From positions 43,762 through 107,761 of the forward strand of contig JAAYHD010000032.1 of the NCBI GenBank assembly GCA_012735495.1: DNA of 64,000 bases, in the 5' to 3' direction. Positions 40,375-48,909 of the stretch are shown piece by piece; the stretch's first letter is position 1; every line of letters starts with the position of its first letter. The position numbers and the translations under genes are program-made. The stretch is from Clostridiales bacterium (GTDB lineage Bacteria > Bacillota > Clostridia > Lachnospirales > Lachnospiraceae). The notes under the pieces were generated by a model. The model ran no database searches. It was not told where the DNA came from and worked only from the letters and a program-made list of their open reading frames with translations.

Positions 40375-42462
40375 TTATCTTACAGGACATACACCGTTTT
40401 CACAGTCGGCATCCGTAATGTCATGCGGGTCGGAATTGTCATATGATGCAAGGAGCTCATAATCTATCGGCTTTATCCGGCTTACCCGCTCCTCATAGTC
40501 TTCCCTTGTGGTTGTCTCATATGGAAGCAGTGGATAGGTTTCCTCCGTAAGCGGAATGAACGTTATGCCGACCACGTAGTCGAAGTTTTCATACAGCCAT
40601 CTTGCCACATCATCCCATTCATTTTCCCTTACATGAACGGTAATCGACGAGTTATGGTCCGTCCAGTTCTGCATTGTCAGTTTATAAAGCTCAAGCTGCT
40701 CAACGGCGCTCACATCGTATTTGGTCCTGCCCTCCGGTGCTTTGACGGGGAATTCAATGACCTTGATTGGGCTTCCGCCATCGGAGGTTCCGTTTTCGTC
40801 ATATACGGGGTAGCTTCCCTGGGCTTCAATCATCTTAAACAGCGGATCCGATGCGGATATTCTAATCCTTCGTATATAATAATTGGAGTGGGCAAAATGT
40901 ATGCCGCTGCTGACGCATGGAAGCATTGACAGGGTTCCTTCCGGCTTTATGGTTGTCATAAGCTTTGGAGGTTCTATGCCAAGCTCTGCGCAGTACCGTC
41001 TGCCTTCATTGTGGACCTCTTCCCTCAGCCTTCCAAGCAGATTCGCCAGGCCGTCATAGCTTAAACCTGTCTTGTTCACCATATCCATCATGCCGGTAAG
41101 GGATACCCCGACAATCCGGTCCTCCTGCATGACCCTGTTCCATTCCGGAAGCTCGGCCTCAATCAGGGTCATCCGGATTGCCACCCTTGCGGAAAGCCTT
41201 AGGGTTTCCTTAAGCTCTTCTTCATCAAGCACATTCCCTTTTACAAATCCCATCAGGTTGTTGGTGGTCAGGTTACAGCACTGCTTCGACCTGAGCAGAA
41301 TCTCACCGCACGGATTGCAGCCTTCAAAGGAAGGTTTTCTTCGCAGGGCCTCCGCGCCGTTGATAAACCCGGGCTCACCGTTTATCTTTATCGAATCTAT
41401 AATTTCCTTGATTTTTTCAAAGGAGGGACGGTTATAGTATATAACCGAATTATTGCTCATTCTCCTGTGGGATATTTCCTTGTCGATTATCCATTTGCCG
41501 TCGGCATACCTGTAAATGTTGCGCTTGGCGTTAATAACCCCGTAATCATCCTCGTCACAGATGACCATCATTGCGCTTCTTCTAACCCCGCCGGATACGA
41601 CATTTTCACTGATTATGGTGGCAATGTCAAGCAGGTCTATGGTTTGCAGCATCCCATCTTCTCTCCGGTTTACCACCTTATTTATCTTCTCAAACATCCT
41701 CTTTAATGACTTGTGTCCGGAAGCCCTGCCGCCGAATCTTTTTAAACGCTCCCCTTCCGGCCGTACATAGCTGTAATCTATGACTATTCTTGCCACATCC
41801 TTGTACTCGTCAAGGGAAATTAAGTTAAAATAGCTCCTTAACGCGTCGCACCAGCCTTCCTTGCTGTCTCCTACCAAGATAACCGCATTGGAGCCGTTGT
41901 TCCTGTCCAGTAAGCATACGGTATTCTCCATGTCTTCCTTCGGGGTCCTGGCCCTTATGGTTTCATCGTACCTTCCCTCAAGCATGACATGACGGACCTT
42001 GGGAAACCCTGCCGTCATCTCTTTGGATATACGGACACCTACGCCGCTTCCTATCATAAGCAGGTAGAATACCTCAACCAGGTCCGAAAACTTCTCTATA
42101 TTCGTAAAAGCACAGTTGAAATTGGACAGGGGATACATCTCCACAACCTCGGTGCCTCCCATATACAGGGTCCGACCCGAGGTAAAGGTCTTTAAGTTAA
42201 ACAGCCTGTCGAACAAAAGCTCCGCTTCCTTTTTTTCCTCTTCCATATTGACGGGAAGACCCATCTTCTCCTTGTACCTGATTCCCAGGCTGACGTTGTA
42301 CTCCGTCGTTCTCTTTACGGTTTCAAACCAGGTTTCCCGTCTCTTCTTATCCTCCAGGTACCTGGAATAAGTTCTAAGATATACAAACTCGCCTATGTGG
42401 CTGAGCGGGCTTTTTGCATTCCGATATTTATTTAAGAATTCCTCTGTCAGTAAACGTTCCAT
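40375..42462 (-). CDS. nrdJ: Adenosylcobalamin-dependent (class II) ribonucleoside-triphosphate reductase
   Basis: FEGCNPCGEILLRSKQCCNLTTNNLMGFVK (NPCGE active site), VSGGVRRSAMMVI, C-terminal DCENGVCPVR redox cysteines. Confidence 0.92.
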   Translation of the reverse strand: MERLLTEEFLNKYRNAKSPLSHIGEFVYLRTYSRYLEDKKRRETWFETVKRTTEYNVSLGIRYKEKMGLPVNMEEEKKEAELLFDRLFNLKTFTSGRTLYMGGTEVVEMYPLSNFNCAFTNIEKFSDLVEVFYLLMIGSGVGVRISKEMTAGFPKVRHVMLEGRYDETIRARTPKEDMENTVCLLDRNNGSNAVILVGDSKEGWCDALRSYFNLISLDEYKDVARIVIDYSYVRPEGERLKRFGGRASGHKSLKRMFEKINKVVNRREDGMLQTIDLLDIATIISENVVSGGVRRSAMMVICDEDDYGVINAKRNIYRYADGKWIIDKEISHRRMSNNSVIYYNRPSFEKIKEIIDSIKINGEPGFINGAEALRRKPSFEGCNPCGEILLRSKQCCNLTTNNLMGFVKGNVLDEEELKETLRLSARVAIRMTLIEAELPEWNRVMQEDRIVGVSLTGMMDMVNKTGLSYDGLANLLGRLREEVHNEGRRYCAELGIEPPKLMTTIKPEGTLSMLPCVSSGIHFAHSNYYIRRIRISASDPLFKMIEAQGSYPVYDENGTSDGGSPIKVIEFPVKAPEGRTKYDVSAVEQLELYKLTMQNWTDHNSSITVHVRENEWDDVARWLYENFDYVVGITFIPLTEETYPLLPYETTTREDYEERVSRIKPIDYELLASYDNSDPHDITDADCENGVCPVR

Positions 42463-42642
42463 ACTCTTCCTCCAATCCTATGTACCGCTGCAGACACAGC
42501 CATCTATTCTCTTTAAACCTTCTTTTGGCCTTCATTGCACAATATATTGTGTTTCTTATTATATATAAATACAACATATGTGTCAATAGTTAATTGAAAA
42601 TAATAATCATTTAGATTTTTTGTTAATCCATTAACAATGTCA

Positions 42643-42683
42643 TATAAAAAAGATAAGCAACCAAACCGATTGATTGCTTATCT
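42643..42683 (-). terminator. Rho-independent terminator of the RLP operon
   Basis: Minus strand AGATAAGCAA...TTGCTTATCT followed by TTTTTTATATG. Confidence 0.85.
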
Positions 42684-42703
42684 TAATATTGTCTTCATCT
42701 GTT

Positions 42704-43972
42704 TTATTTATTCCAAAGCTTGAGCGCTTCTTCCAGTTCCTTGTGTTCCCCGGCTGCCTGCCTTAGAGGTATGCCGTTCATAACCGCCTTTATTGCCTGC
42801 ATCATTGCATTGGCACCTGCCGCCGCTCCCATCGGATGTCCCTGGATGGCTCCGCCGGCTGCCAGAATTATATCGTTGCCCAGCTCTTTCATATATTTCT
42901 CGACCATGCCGGGATGAACTCCGCCTCCAATGGAAGGCATGACAGGTTTTATATCATAGAACGGAAAGGTAAGCTGCTGTATAATCTGCAGGTATTTCTG
43001 GCGCAGCATCGGGTATCCGCCGTACGGAGTATTAACCATGACCGTGTCGGCACCGGCCAGCCTTGGAAGCTTTCCGACCGCAAGGGTTGAGCTCATGCCG
43101 CTTTGGATGCCCTCATAGAACATGCCAGCTCCGGCACAATGGGCCAGGATCGGCACATGCACCGTCTTTGCAATCCGGGCCAGCACACTGTAGCCGACAG
43201 CCGCGAAGTTCACCATTATCGCTTCCGCTCCGGCCTCAATCACCTTGTTTACGGTATCCATTATGGTAAGGGCGCCGTCCGTAACATTTACGATATACAG
43301 GACTTTTCTGCCCGTCTTTTCATATGCGGCCTGTGCAGCCTTCTTAAATGCCTTTACCCTTTGATATGCAGGGCTGTAGCCCGGGCTGCCCAAAAGCTCG
43401 TCATCCTTGATCAAATCCACTTCGCCCAGGGCCGTTTCATAGAAAATTCTTGCTCCCTCCTCGGGTGTCAGTCCCGTACAGGGCTTGATCATGTTCAGAA
43501 GAAGGGGCCTGTCCTTTACACCGGTCAGTTTCCGGATGCCTTCTATACCGTATCGGGGCCCCGGAAAGCTCTCTGCAAATGCCTTCGGAAACTCGATATC
43601 AAGCAGCTTGACCTGGGCCGATGTGGAAGCATCATTCCCAAGCAGGGCCGTAATAACCAGGGGAAAGTCGGGTGTAAAATTGGCCGTGGGGTACGCGATC
43701 TGAATCAGATACTGCCTTTCCTCTTCTTCTATCTGTGTTGAAAGGTCAACAGGCGGAACATCATATATCTGTATGACCTTGCCCATATACTTTTCCCTTA
43801 TGTCATCGGTAATGCCGGGAACCGGCACCCAAGTTCCTATAGTCTGCCCTATGGCAAGGGATGACGCTTTTTTTACAATGTCAACATCCCTGTCTATCTT
43901 AATATAATATGTTGCTACAATAAAATCCTTCTCCCTGATGTTCTCAGGAAGGCTGAATAAATATTGATCCAT
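42704..43972 (-). CDS. RuBisCO-like protein (form IV, OiaX/OiaT- or enolase-type RLP; function unassigned)
   Basis: LLNMIKPCTGLTPEEGARIFYETALGEVDLIKDDELL (RuBisCO IKP and KDDE metal-ligand motif), PSIGGGVHPGMV, ILAAGGAIQGHPMGAAAGANA (phosphate-binding GG/GHPxG). Lacks the catalytic GKLEG loop-6 motif. Confidence 0.93.
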   Translation of the reverse strand: MDQYLFSLPENIREKDFIVATYYIKIDRDVDIVKKASSLAIGQTIGTWVPVPGITDDIREKYMGKVIQIYDVPPVDLSTQIEEEERQYLIQIAYPTANFTPDFPLVITALLGNDASTSAQVKLLDIEFPKAFAESFPGPRYGIEGIRKLTGVKDRPLLLNMIKPCTGLTPEEGARIFYETALGEVDLIKDDELLGSPGYSPAYQRVKAFKKAAQAAYEKTGRKVLYIVNVTDGALTIMDTVNKVIEAGAEAIMVNFAAVGYSVLARIAKTVHVPILAHCAGAGMFYEGIQSGMSSTLAVGKLPRLAGADTVMVNTPYGGYPMLRQKYLQIIQQLTFPFYDIKPVMPSIGGGVHPGMVEKYMKELGNDIILAAGGAIQGHPMGAAAGANAMMQAIKAVMNGIPLRQAAGEHKELEEALKLWNK

Positions 43973-44000
43973 AATTTTCTCCTAAGCTTATAATGAGGGT

Positions 44001-44720
44001 TTATTCCTCAAAATATGCCGACGCGTCGTAAGGGATATCTTCTATCCTGCGCGCCAGGTTCGTCTGAAGCAGACGGTACAGCTTCTCGGAATCCCTTTCC
44101 CTCAGAGCCTCCAGGTAGCTGTCGTGCTCCTCCATCATTCTTTCACGGGAATAAACATCTTTAATGAACTTCTGGCCATAAATCAGCTTGAAGAAGGACA
44201 AGCTGTCCCACAAGGATTCAATCATCGAGCAGATCCTCGGCAGGCCGCTTATACTGTAAATGGTAAAGTGATAATATCGGTTGATTTTATATACATCCTT
44301 TGCAGGCACCTCGTCCTGGCATACGGTTACCTTGTACTGGCAGTTGATTTTTTCAAGCAGTCTGATATGCTCCTCGGTAACATGCTTGCAGGCGTGATAT
44401 CCCGCAACCGGTTCCAATGCCTGCCGGGCTATGTAGATCTCCTTGACATCGTCTTTTGTCAGCTTGATAAGCCTGGTTCCGACATAAGGAACAGATTCGG
44501 CCAGGCCCATTTTCTCCAGGTTGCTCAATGCTTCACGGATAGGCATGCGGCTCACACCCAATTGATTCGCGAGCTCTTCCGTATTCAATTTTTCACCCAT
44601 GTGCAATTTCCCGTCCATAATCCAATCCATAAGCTTGCCAAGCACTAGGTCAGGAAGCTTGTTATGCGGAATAACATCCGAATTCATATTGTTCATTGTG
44701 ATACGCATGTTTAAATCCAT
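44001..44720 (-). CDS. GntR family (FadR/FCD subfamily) transcriptional regulator
   Basis: LVLGKLMDWIMDGKLHMGEKLNTEELANQLGVSRMPIREALSNLEKMGLAESVPYVGTRL, C-terminal FCD-like helices. Confidence 0.93.
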   Translation of the reverse strand: MDLNMRITMNNMNSDVIPHNKLPDLVLGKLMDWIMDGKLHMGEKLNTEELANQLGVSRMPIREALSNLEKMGLAESVPYVGTRLIKLTKDDVKEIYIARQALEPVAGYHACKHVTEEHIRLLEKINCQYKVTVCQDEVPAKDVYKINRYYHFTIYSISGLPRICSMIESLWDSLSFFKLIYGQKFIKDVYSRERMMEEHDSYLEALRERDSEKLYRLLQTNLARRIEDIPYDASAYFEE

Positions 44721-44747
44721 GATTCATCGCCCATCCTATTCTATATT

Positions 44748-45353
44748 TTATATCCCAAGCTTCCCGATCACTGCCTTTAACAATGCAATCTTTGCGGTCT
44801 CTTCTATCAGCTCCGCATTATGTAAAGCATTAAGCGGATCCTTGTCCATGGCTACAATGCCATGGTCGACCAATATAAAGCCTGGAAGCTTCGGGTTATT
44901 CCTCAATATATCTTCTATAAGCGGGGAGTCTTCTCTTCTTACCATTGCTGAAGGGATATCAATTACAGGTATGTCTGAAGGGATTTTCAGTTTGGAATGC
45001 CAGGTAACCCTCGGCAGATATTTACCTGTTGATGCCCAACCGATTGAATATGGCGCATGGAAATGAACAACAGCATTAACCTCGGGGCATAGTTTGTAAA
45101 GAAGGCCGTGTAAAAATACTTCCCTGGTGGGTTTACCCGTACCTTCTACGACGTTGCCGTCAAAATCAGTGATTACAAATCCCTCTGCGGTACTGTCCCC
45201 AAGAGAGCTCCCGCTTTCCTTAACAAGCATTAACTCTTTGCCCGGGATTCTTGCACTGACATTTCCACCGCTTCCGGTTTGAATACCTCTGTTGTATGCC
45301 CTTTTGCAGGCAACAACCAATTCGTCTGCAATTAATTTTACCATATTATCCAT
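44748..45353 (-). CDS. Class II aldolase/adducin family protein (sugar-phosphate aldolase/epimerase/OtnC-like)
   Basis: GIQTGSGGNVSARIPGKELMLVKESGSSLGD...VVHFHAPYSIGWA...GFILVDHGIVAMDKD: HxH...H metal ligands. Start at MDNMVKLI preferred. Confidence 0.88.
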   Translation of the reverse strand: MDNMVKLIADELVVACKRAYNRGIQTGSGGNVSARIPGKELMLVKESGSSLGDSTAEGFVITDFDGNVVEGTGKPTREVFLHGLLYKLCPEVNAVVHFHAPYSIGWASTGKYLPRVTWHSKLKIPSDIPVIDIPSAMVRREDSPLIEDILRNNPKLPGFILVDHGIVAMDKDPLNALHNAELIEETAKIALLKAVIGKLGI

Positions 45354-46167
45354 GCTTTTCAACTCCCTCACGTTTTTTCTTTTCCATGAATAGCGGCAGT
45401 ACCGACCTGATAATCCCGTTGAAATTCTCCGCCTGCCAGGCGCTTCTTCCAATGAAAAGTCCGTCGATATTCTCTTCTTTTATTAATTTCAACGCGTTCT
45501 GAGGATTGACGCTTCCTCCGTACAGAACCGGTATGTCGCCGCCTATTTCCCTGCCGAACATGCTTATCAGCGTATCCTTGATGACGCCGTGCTTTTCGTT
45601 GGCATAGCCTTCATCGGCGGGAATCCCGTTTACACCTATCGCCCACACGGGCTCATAAGCAATCCAGACATTCTTTGCCTGATCGGCTGTTATTTCACTC
45701 AGCCCTATCTTCAACTGTATCCTGAGTATTTCGTCACTGATGCCGTAATTCTTCTGTTCCATGGTCTCCCCTATGCATAATAAGGGGATAAATCCATGCC
45801 TTAAGGCTGCCGACACCTTTTTCTTCTCTATTTCATCTGTCTCGCCCATCACATGGCGCCGCTCGGAATGGCCGATTTCAATAATGTTAACTCCTATCTC
45901 CTTAAGCATTATCGGGGATATCTCACCGGTAAACTGTCCTTCGTCTTCCCAGCACATATTCTGTGCCCCGAGCTTGATGAGCCGCTCAGGAGCAGCCTTT
46001 TTTGCGTGATACAGCGTCGTAAAGGAAGGAATGACGAAAAGCTCCATCAGGTTCCTGTCAATATCGGCAGTGAGCCCTGCCAGCTTTTCAAGAAATTCCA
46101 CCGTATCCTTTATGGTTTTATACATCTTGGTGTTGGTGCCAAGATAAATTTTGTCCAGTCTTTTCAT
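45346..46167 (-). CDS. Triosephosphate isomerase family protein (EryH/TpiA2-like)
   Basis: YLGTNTKMYKT (N-K), EIGHSERRHVMGET (catalytic His), WIAYEPVWAIG (catalytic Glu), VLYGGSVNPQNA. Confidence 0.92.
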   Translation of the reverse strand: MKRLDKIYLGTNTKMYKTIKDTVEFLEKLAGLTADIDRNLMELFVIPSFTTLYHAKKAAPERLIKLGAQNMCWEDEGQFTGEISPIMLKEIGVNIIEIGHSERRHVMGETDEIEKKKVSAALRHGFIPLLCIGETMEQKNYGISDEILRIQLKIGLSEITADQAKNVWIAYEPVWAIGVNGIPADEGYANEKHGVIKDTLISMFGREIGGDIPVLYGGSVNPQNALKLIKEENIDGLFIGRSAWQAENFNGIIRSVLPLFMEKKKREGVEKHG

Positions 46168-46211
46168 GGCTACCTCATTCCTGCTGCGTGCTAGTTATAA
46201 ATTAGGGGAGG

Positions 46212-46257
46212 GTTTCTCACGCCCCCGATAAATAAACAGATCAGGAGCGTGAGAAAC
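46212..46257 (-). other. Intercistronic hairpin between RpiB-like and TIM-like genes
   Basis: GTTTCTCACGCCCC (46212-46225) / GGAGCGTGAGAAAC (46244-46257); one G-U; no U-run. Confidence 0.75.
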
Positions 46258-46296
46258 GGTATAATGGGGATATCTATACTTCTGACATTGCCTTAA

Positions 46297-46755
46297 TTAC
46301 TTGAGGTTTGCGTTCTCTATATCTATAATAGCCTGAACCTTGGGTGTGGAGCTTCCGTCTGCAAAGGTGAGTCTCAGCCATTCGTCAAGAATCTTCTTTG
46401 CCAGCTCCGATCCGATGACCCTTTCTCCCATGCAGATGACATTTCCATTATTGCTGAGCTTTGCCCTTTCTGCGGAATAAATATCGTGGCATACGGCAGC
46501 CCGAATTCCTTTGAATTTGTTTGCCGTCATGGCCATACCGATTCCAGTGCCACATACAAGCACACCTTCCTTAGTATAGCCGCTCTCAATAATCCTTTCG
46601 CAGACCCTTTTTGCTATAAGAGGGTAGTATGTCTTATCCTCCGCGGAATCACAGCCCATATCTTCAACGGTAATGCCCTGGCTTCTCATGTGCTCAACAA
46701 GGATGTTTTTCAGTCCGACAGCCGCATTATCACAACCGATTACTATTGTTTTCAT
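46297..46755 (-). CDS. RpiB/LacA/LacB family isomerase (EryI-like)
   Basis: MKTIVIGCDNAAVGLKNILVEHM...GVLVCGTGIGMAMTANKFKGIRAAVCHDIYSAERAKLSNNGNVICMG. Confidence 0.9.
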   Translation of the reverse strand: MKTIVIGCDNAAVGLKNILVEHMRSQGITVEDMGCDSAEDKTYYPLIAKRVCERIIESGYTKEGVLVCGTGIGMAMTANKFKGIRAAVCHDIYSAERAKLSNNGNVICMGERVIGSELAKKILDEWLRLTFADGSSTPKVQAIIDIENANLK

Positions 46756-46791
46756 CTTCTTATCCTCCTGTTTCGTGCGTAATGCGCACAT

Positions 46792-48030
46792 TTATAAAAT
46801 ACCCGACTGTTTAAGCTCCTCAATCATATGCTGAGCCGCCCTGACCCCCCATTCCTTTGTGTCAAGGTTGCCCGGTATTGTTATAATTTCAATGTTCTTA
46901 TTGTTTATATTGTTTTTGATCGTATTTATCAGGATTTCGTCAACTTCCTTATAATAAAGCTCCTGGCCCTCCTGTGTATTATGTCTCATGCCGTCCGTCG
47001 GAATCAGCAGCCTGATATGGTAATCCACAGCGTTAAGCTTGTCCGCCACAATTTTAGCCACCTGCTCCGCCTCATCCGGCAGTATCTTGATGTGTGCCGT
47101 ATCGGCATTGTGCATCATGTATTTTCTTTCGTCCATCCGCGGAGGGAACTCATGTATTTTGAAATCAACGAAATCCAACCCTCCAAGGCAAACCACCATG
47201 GGTACCTTGTGCTTTACGGCCTTCTCCAGCCGGCATGCCGCCTTCTCATTGTAGGAGAATCCTCCTCCAAAGAAGTAGGATGTAATCTCATGGATCGTAA
47301 AATCCAGTATGCCGTCTATGAGAGTGTCACATGCCATCTGCTCCATGGTTGCGCCGCCGATGCCTGTCGTATGAAATCCTATGGTCTCTATCCCATGCTT
47401 TTCCATCTCTTCAATTGCCGCGCAGGCACCCGTGTTCGTGATACCCATCAGTGTAACACCAACCACAGGCTTGTCTCCTTTTTTCAGTACATTGCCCGCC
47501 GTATTAACCATGCCTATGCAGCATGCACAGGCATTGGCTATAATCTGGCGTGTTACTATATTTATACCGGTAAAGTCACTGATTGAAGGAATAACGACAA
47601 TATCGGAACCGCCGACTATACTGTCGAAATATCTCTTGCCACTGGCAACGGTGGACGCCATAACCTTCGGAAACCCAATCGGCAACCTCTGCATCGCAGT
47701 GGTCGCAATCACCGTATTCTGCAGTCCTCCCACGGATAAAACCCCGTGAATCCTGCCTTCCTTATACAGACTGTACACATAGTCGGCTGCTGCTTCGGCC
47801 ATAAACGCTATCTTTTCTCCCTTGGTTTTAGGCTCAATTTCCGTCCAGTCGTATCCATGCGCCTTGGCCAGCTCGTTGCGGGATACATCGTATCCGCTGT
47901 AACCGCTGCTGCCTGTGGATATATCGATGACCATGGCGTTTAAGCCTGCATCCTCGATAATCCGGCGCATGTAGGCGATTTCCTTGTATTTTGTGTCGCA
48001 GCTTCCGATAATTGCTATTGTCTTATTCAT
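46792..48030 (-). CDS. Tm-1-like ATP-binding domain protein (UPF0261)
   Basis: MNKTIAIIGSCDTKYKEIAYMRRIIEDAGLNAMVIDIST...GVLSVGGLQNTVIATTAMQRLPIGFPKVMASTVASG...YVGGSDIVVIPSISDFTGIN-like; Tm-1-like N-terminal Rossmann domain pattern. Confidence 0.88.
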   Translation of the reverse strand: MNKTIAIIGSCDTKYKEIAYMRRIIEDAGLNAMVIDISTGSSGYSGYDVSRNELAKAHGYDWTEIEPKTKGEKIAFMAEAAADYVYSLYKEGRIHGVLSVGGLQNTVIATTAMQRLPIGFPKVMASTVASGKRYFDSIVGGSDIVVIPSISDFTGINIVTRQIIANACACCIGMVNTAGNVLKKGDKPVVGVTLMGITNTGACAAIEEMEKHGIETIGFHTTGIGGATMEQMACDTLIDGILDFTIHEITSYFFGGGFSYNEKAACRLEKAVKHKVPMVVCLGGLDFVDFKIHEFPPRMDERKYMMHNADTAHIKILPDEAEQVAKIVADKLNAVDYHIRLLIPTDGMRHNTQEGQELYYKEVDEILINTIKNNINNKNIEIITIPGNLDTKEWGVRAAQHMIEELKQSGIL

Positions 48031-48063
48031 AAGATTATAAAGAACCTCCCAAAGCAAGTTGAC

Positions 48064-48873
48064 TTACTGCTTCTTTATGCCAAGTACCGGTGTTTCCTTA
48101 ATCCTGTCAAGCAGGGTGGCGTCATGGGAAAGAAGAAGGAATGAAGGATCCTTTGCCCTTTCCTTTTGGTACTCAATGCTCTTCCATGCCTCAACAATGT
48201 TGTAGAAGCGTCCCGGAGGTGAAATGTTGTAGTGAAGCTCCGGTATCGGATTCAGGTTGCCAAGCACGAAGATTGAGTCGCCGGCAATAATGTATTTTCC
48301 TTCATCCGTGTCCACTTCAACGGACTGATGTCCGGGTGAATGGCCAAAGGATTCGAACACCCTGATTCCGGGGAGTATTTCCGTTTCGCCTTCAACCAGT
48401 TCAAATGTTCGTCCGGTCAGGGGTGAAGTTACTCCCAATGCGGGCGCTTCATAGGACTTGTAGTACAAAGGAATAGGATCCATGGCAAACTCGTATTCCC
48501 TCCTGTGTACAATCAGTCTTGCATGGGCGAACTTCTCAAGGTAGAACATGTGATCCCAATGCAGGTGAGTAAATATAACTATATCTACATCCGAAGGCTT
48601 GTAACCGACAGAGTTGAGCAAGGATTCGATATCCTGCCCTGGCTCCTGCCATGAACCCGGATGATGATATTTATCGGCTCTCTCAGTCCATGCCATTCCG
48701 GTATCAACAAGCACCAGCTTTTCTCCGCCTTCAATGAGGAATGTGAATACCGGCAAAGGCACCTTTTCATTCGGCACATTCTTAAGATAAGGTGCGCAAG
48801 AGTGATGATAATGATACTGAAGCGGATGAGTGGGGACATATCCCGTGTTGAGTGGTCTAACTGTTAATCCCAT
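48064..48873 (-). CDS. MBL-fold metallo-hydrolase (N-acyl homoserine lactonase-like)
   Basis: DIVIFTHLHWDHMFY (HxHxDH), FESFGHSPGHQSVEVDTDEGKYIIAGDSIF. Confidence 0.9.
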   Translation of the reverse strand: MGLTVRPLNTGYVPTHPLQYHYHHSCAPYLKNVPNEKVPLPVFTFLIEGGEKLVLVDTGMAWTERADKYHHPGSWQEPGQDIESLLNSVGYKPSDVDIVIFTHLHWDHMFYLEKFAHARLIVHRREYEFAMDPIPLYYKSYEAPALGVTSPLTGRTFELVEGETEILPGIRVFESFGHSPGHQSVEVDTDEGKYIIAGDSIFVLGNLNPIPELHYNISPPGRFYNIVEAWKSIEYQKERAKDPSFLLLSHDATLLDRIKETPVLGIKKQ

Positions 48874-48909
48874 AATATGACTTCCTTTCTTTATATGAAT
48901 TTACTTTGA

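Noticed and set aside
42704-43972. Carbon-fixing RuBisCO
   Set aside because: The loop-6 GKLEG and second IKPK lysine motifs are missing and there is no phosphoribulokinase nearby.
42704-43972. MtnW (methionine salvage enolase)
   Set aside because: No mtnA/B/D/K/X-like genes in the operon; context is sugar import and tetrose-type isomerases. Phylogeny is still needed.
48064-48873. Quorum-quenching system or LuxS/AI-2 (Lsr) operon
   Set aside because: The importer is Lsr/Rbs-like, but LsrF/G/K-type genes are absent and an RLP, TIM and RpiB are present; a sugar-acid pathway fits better.
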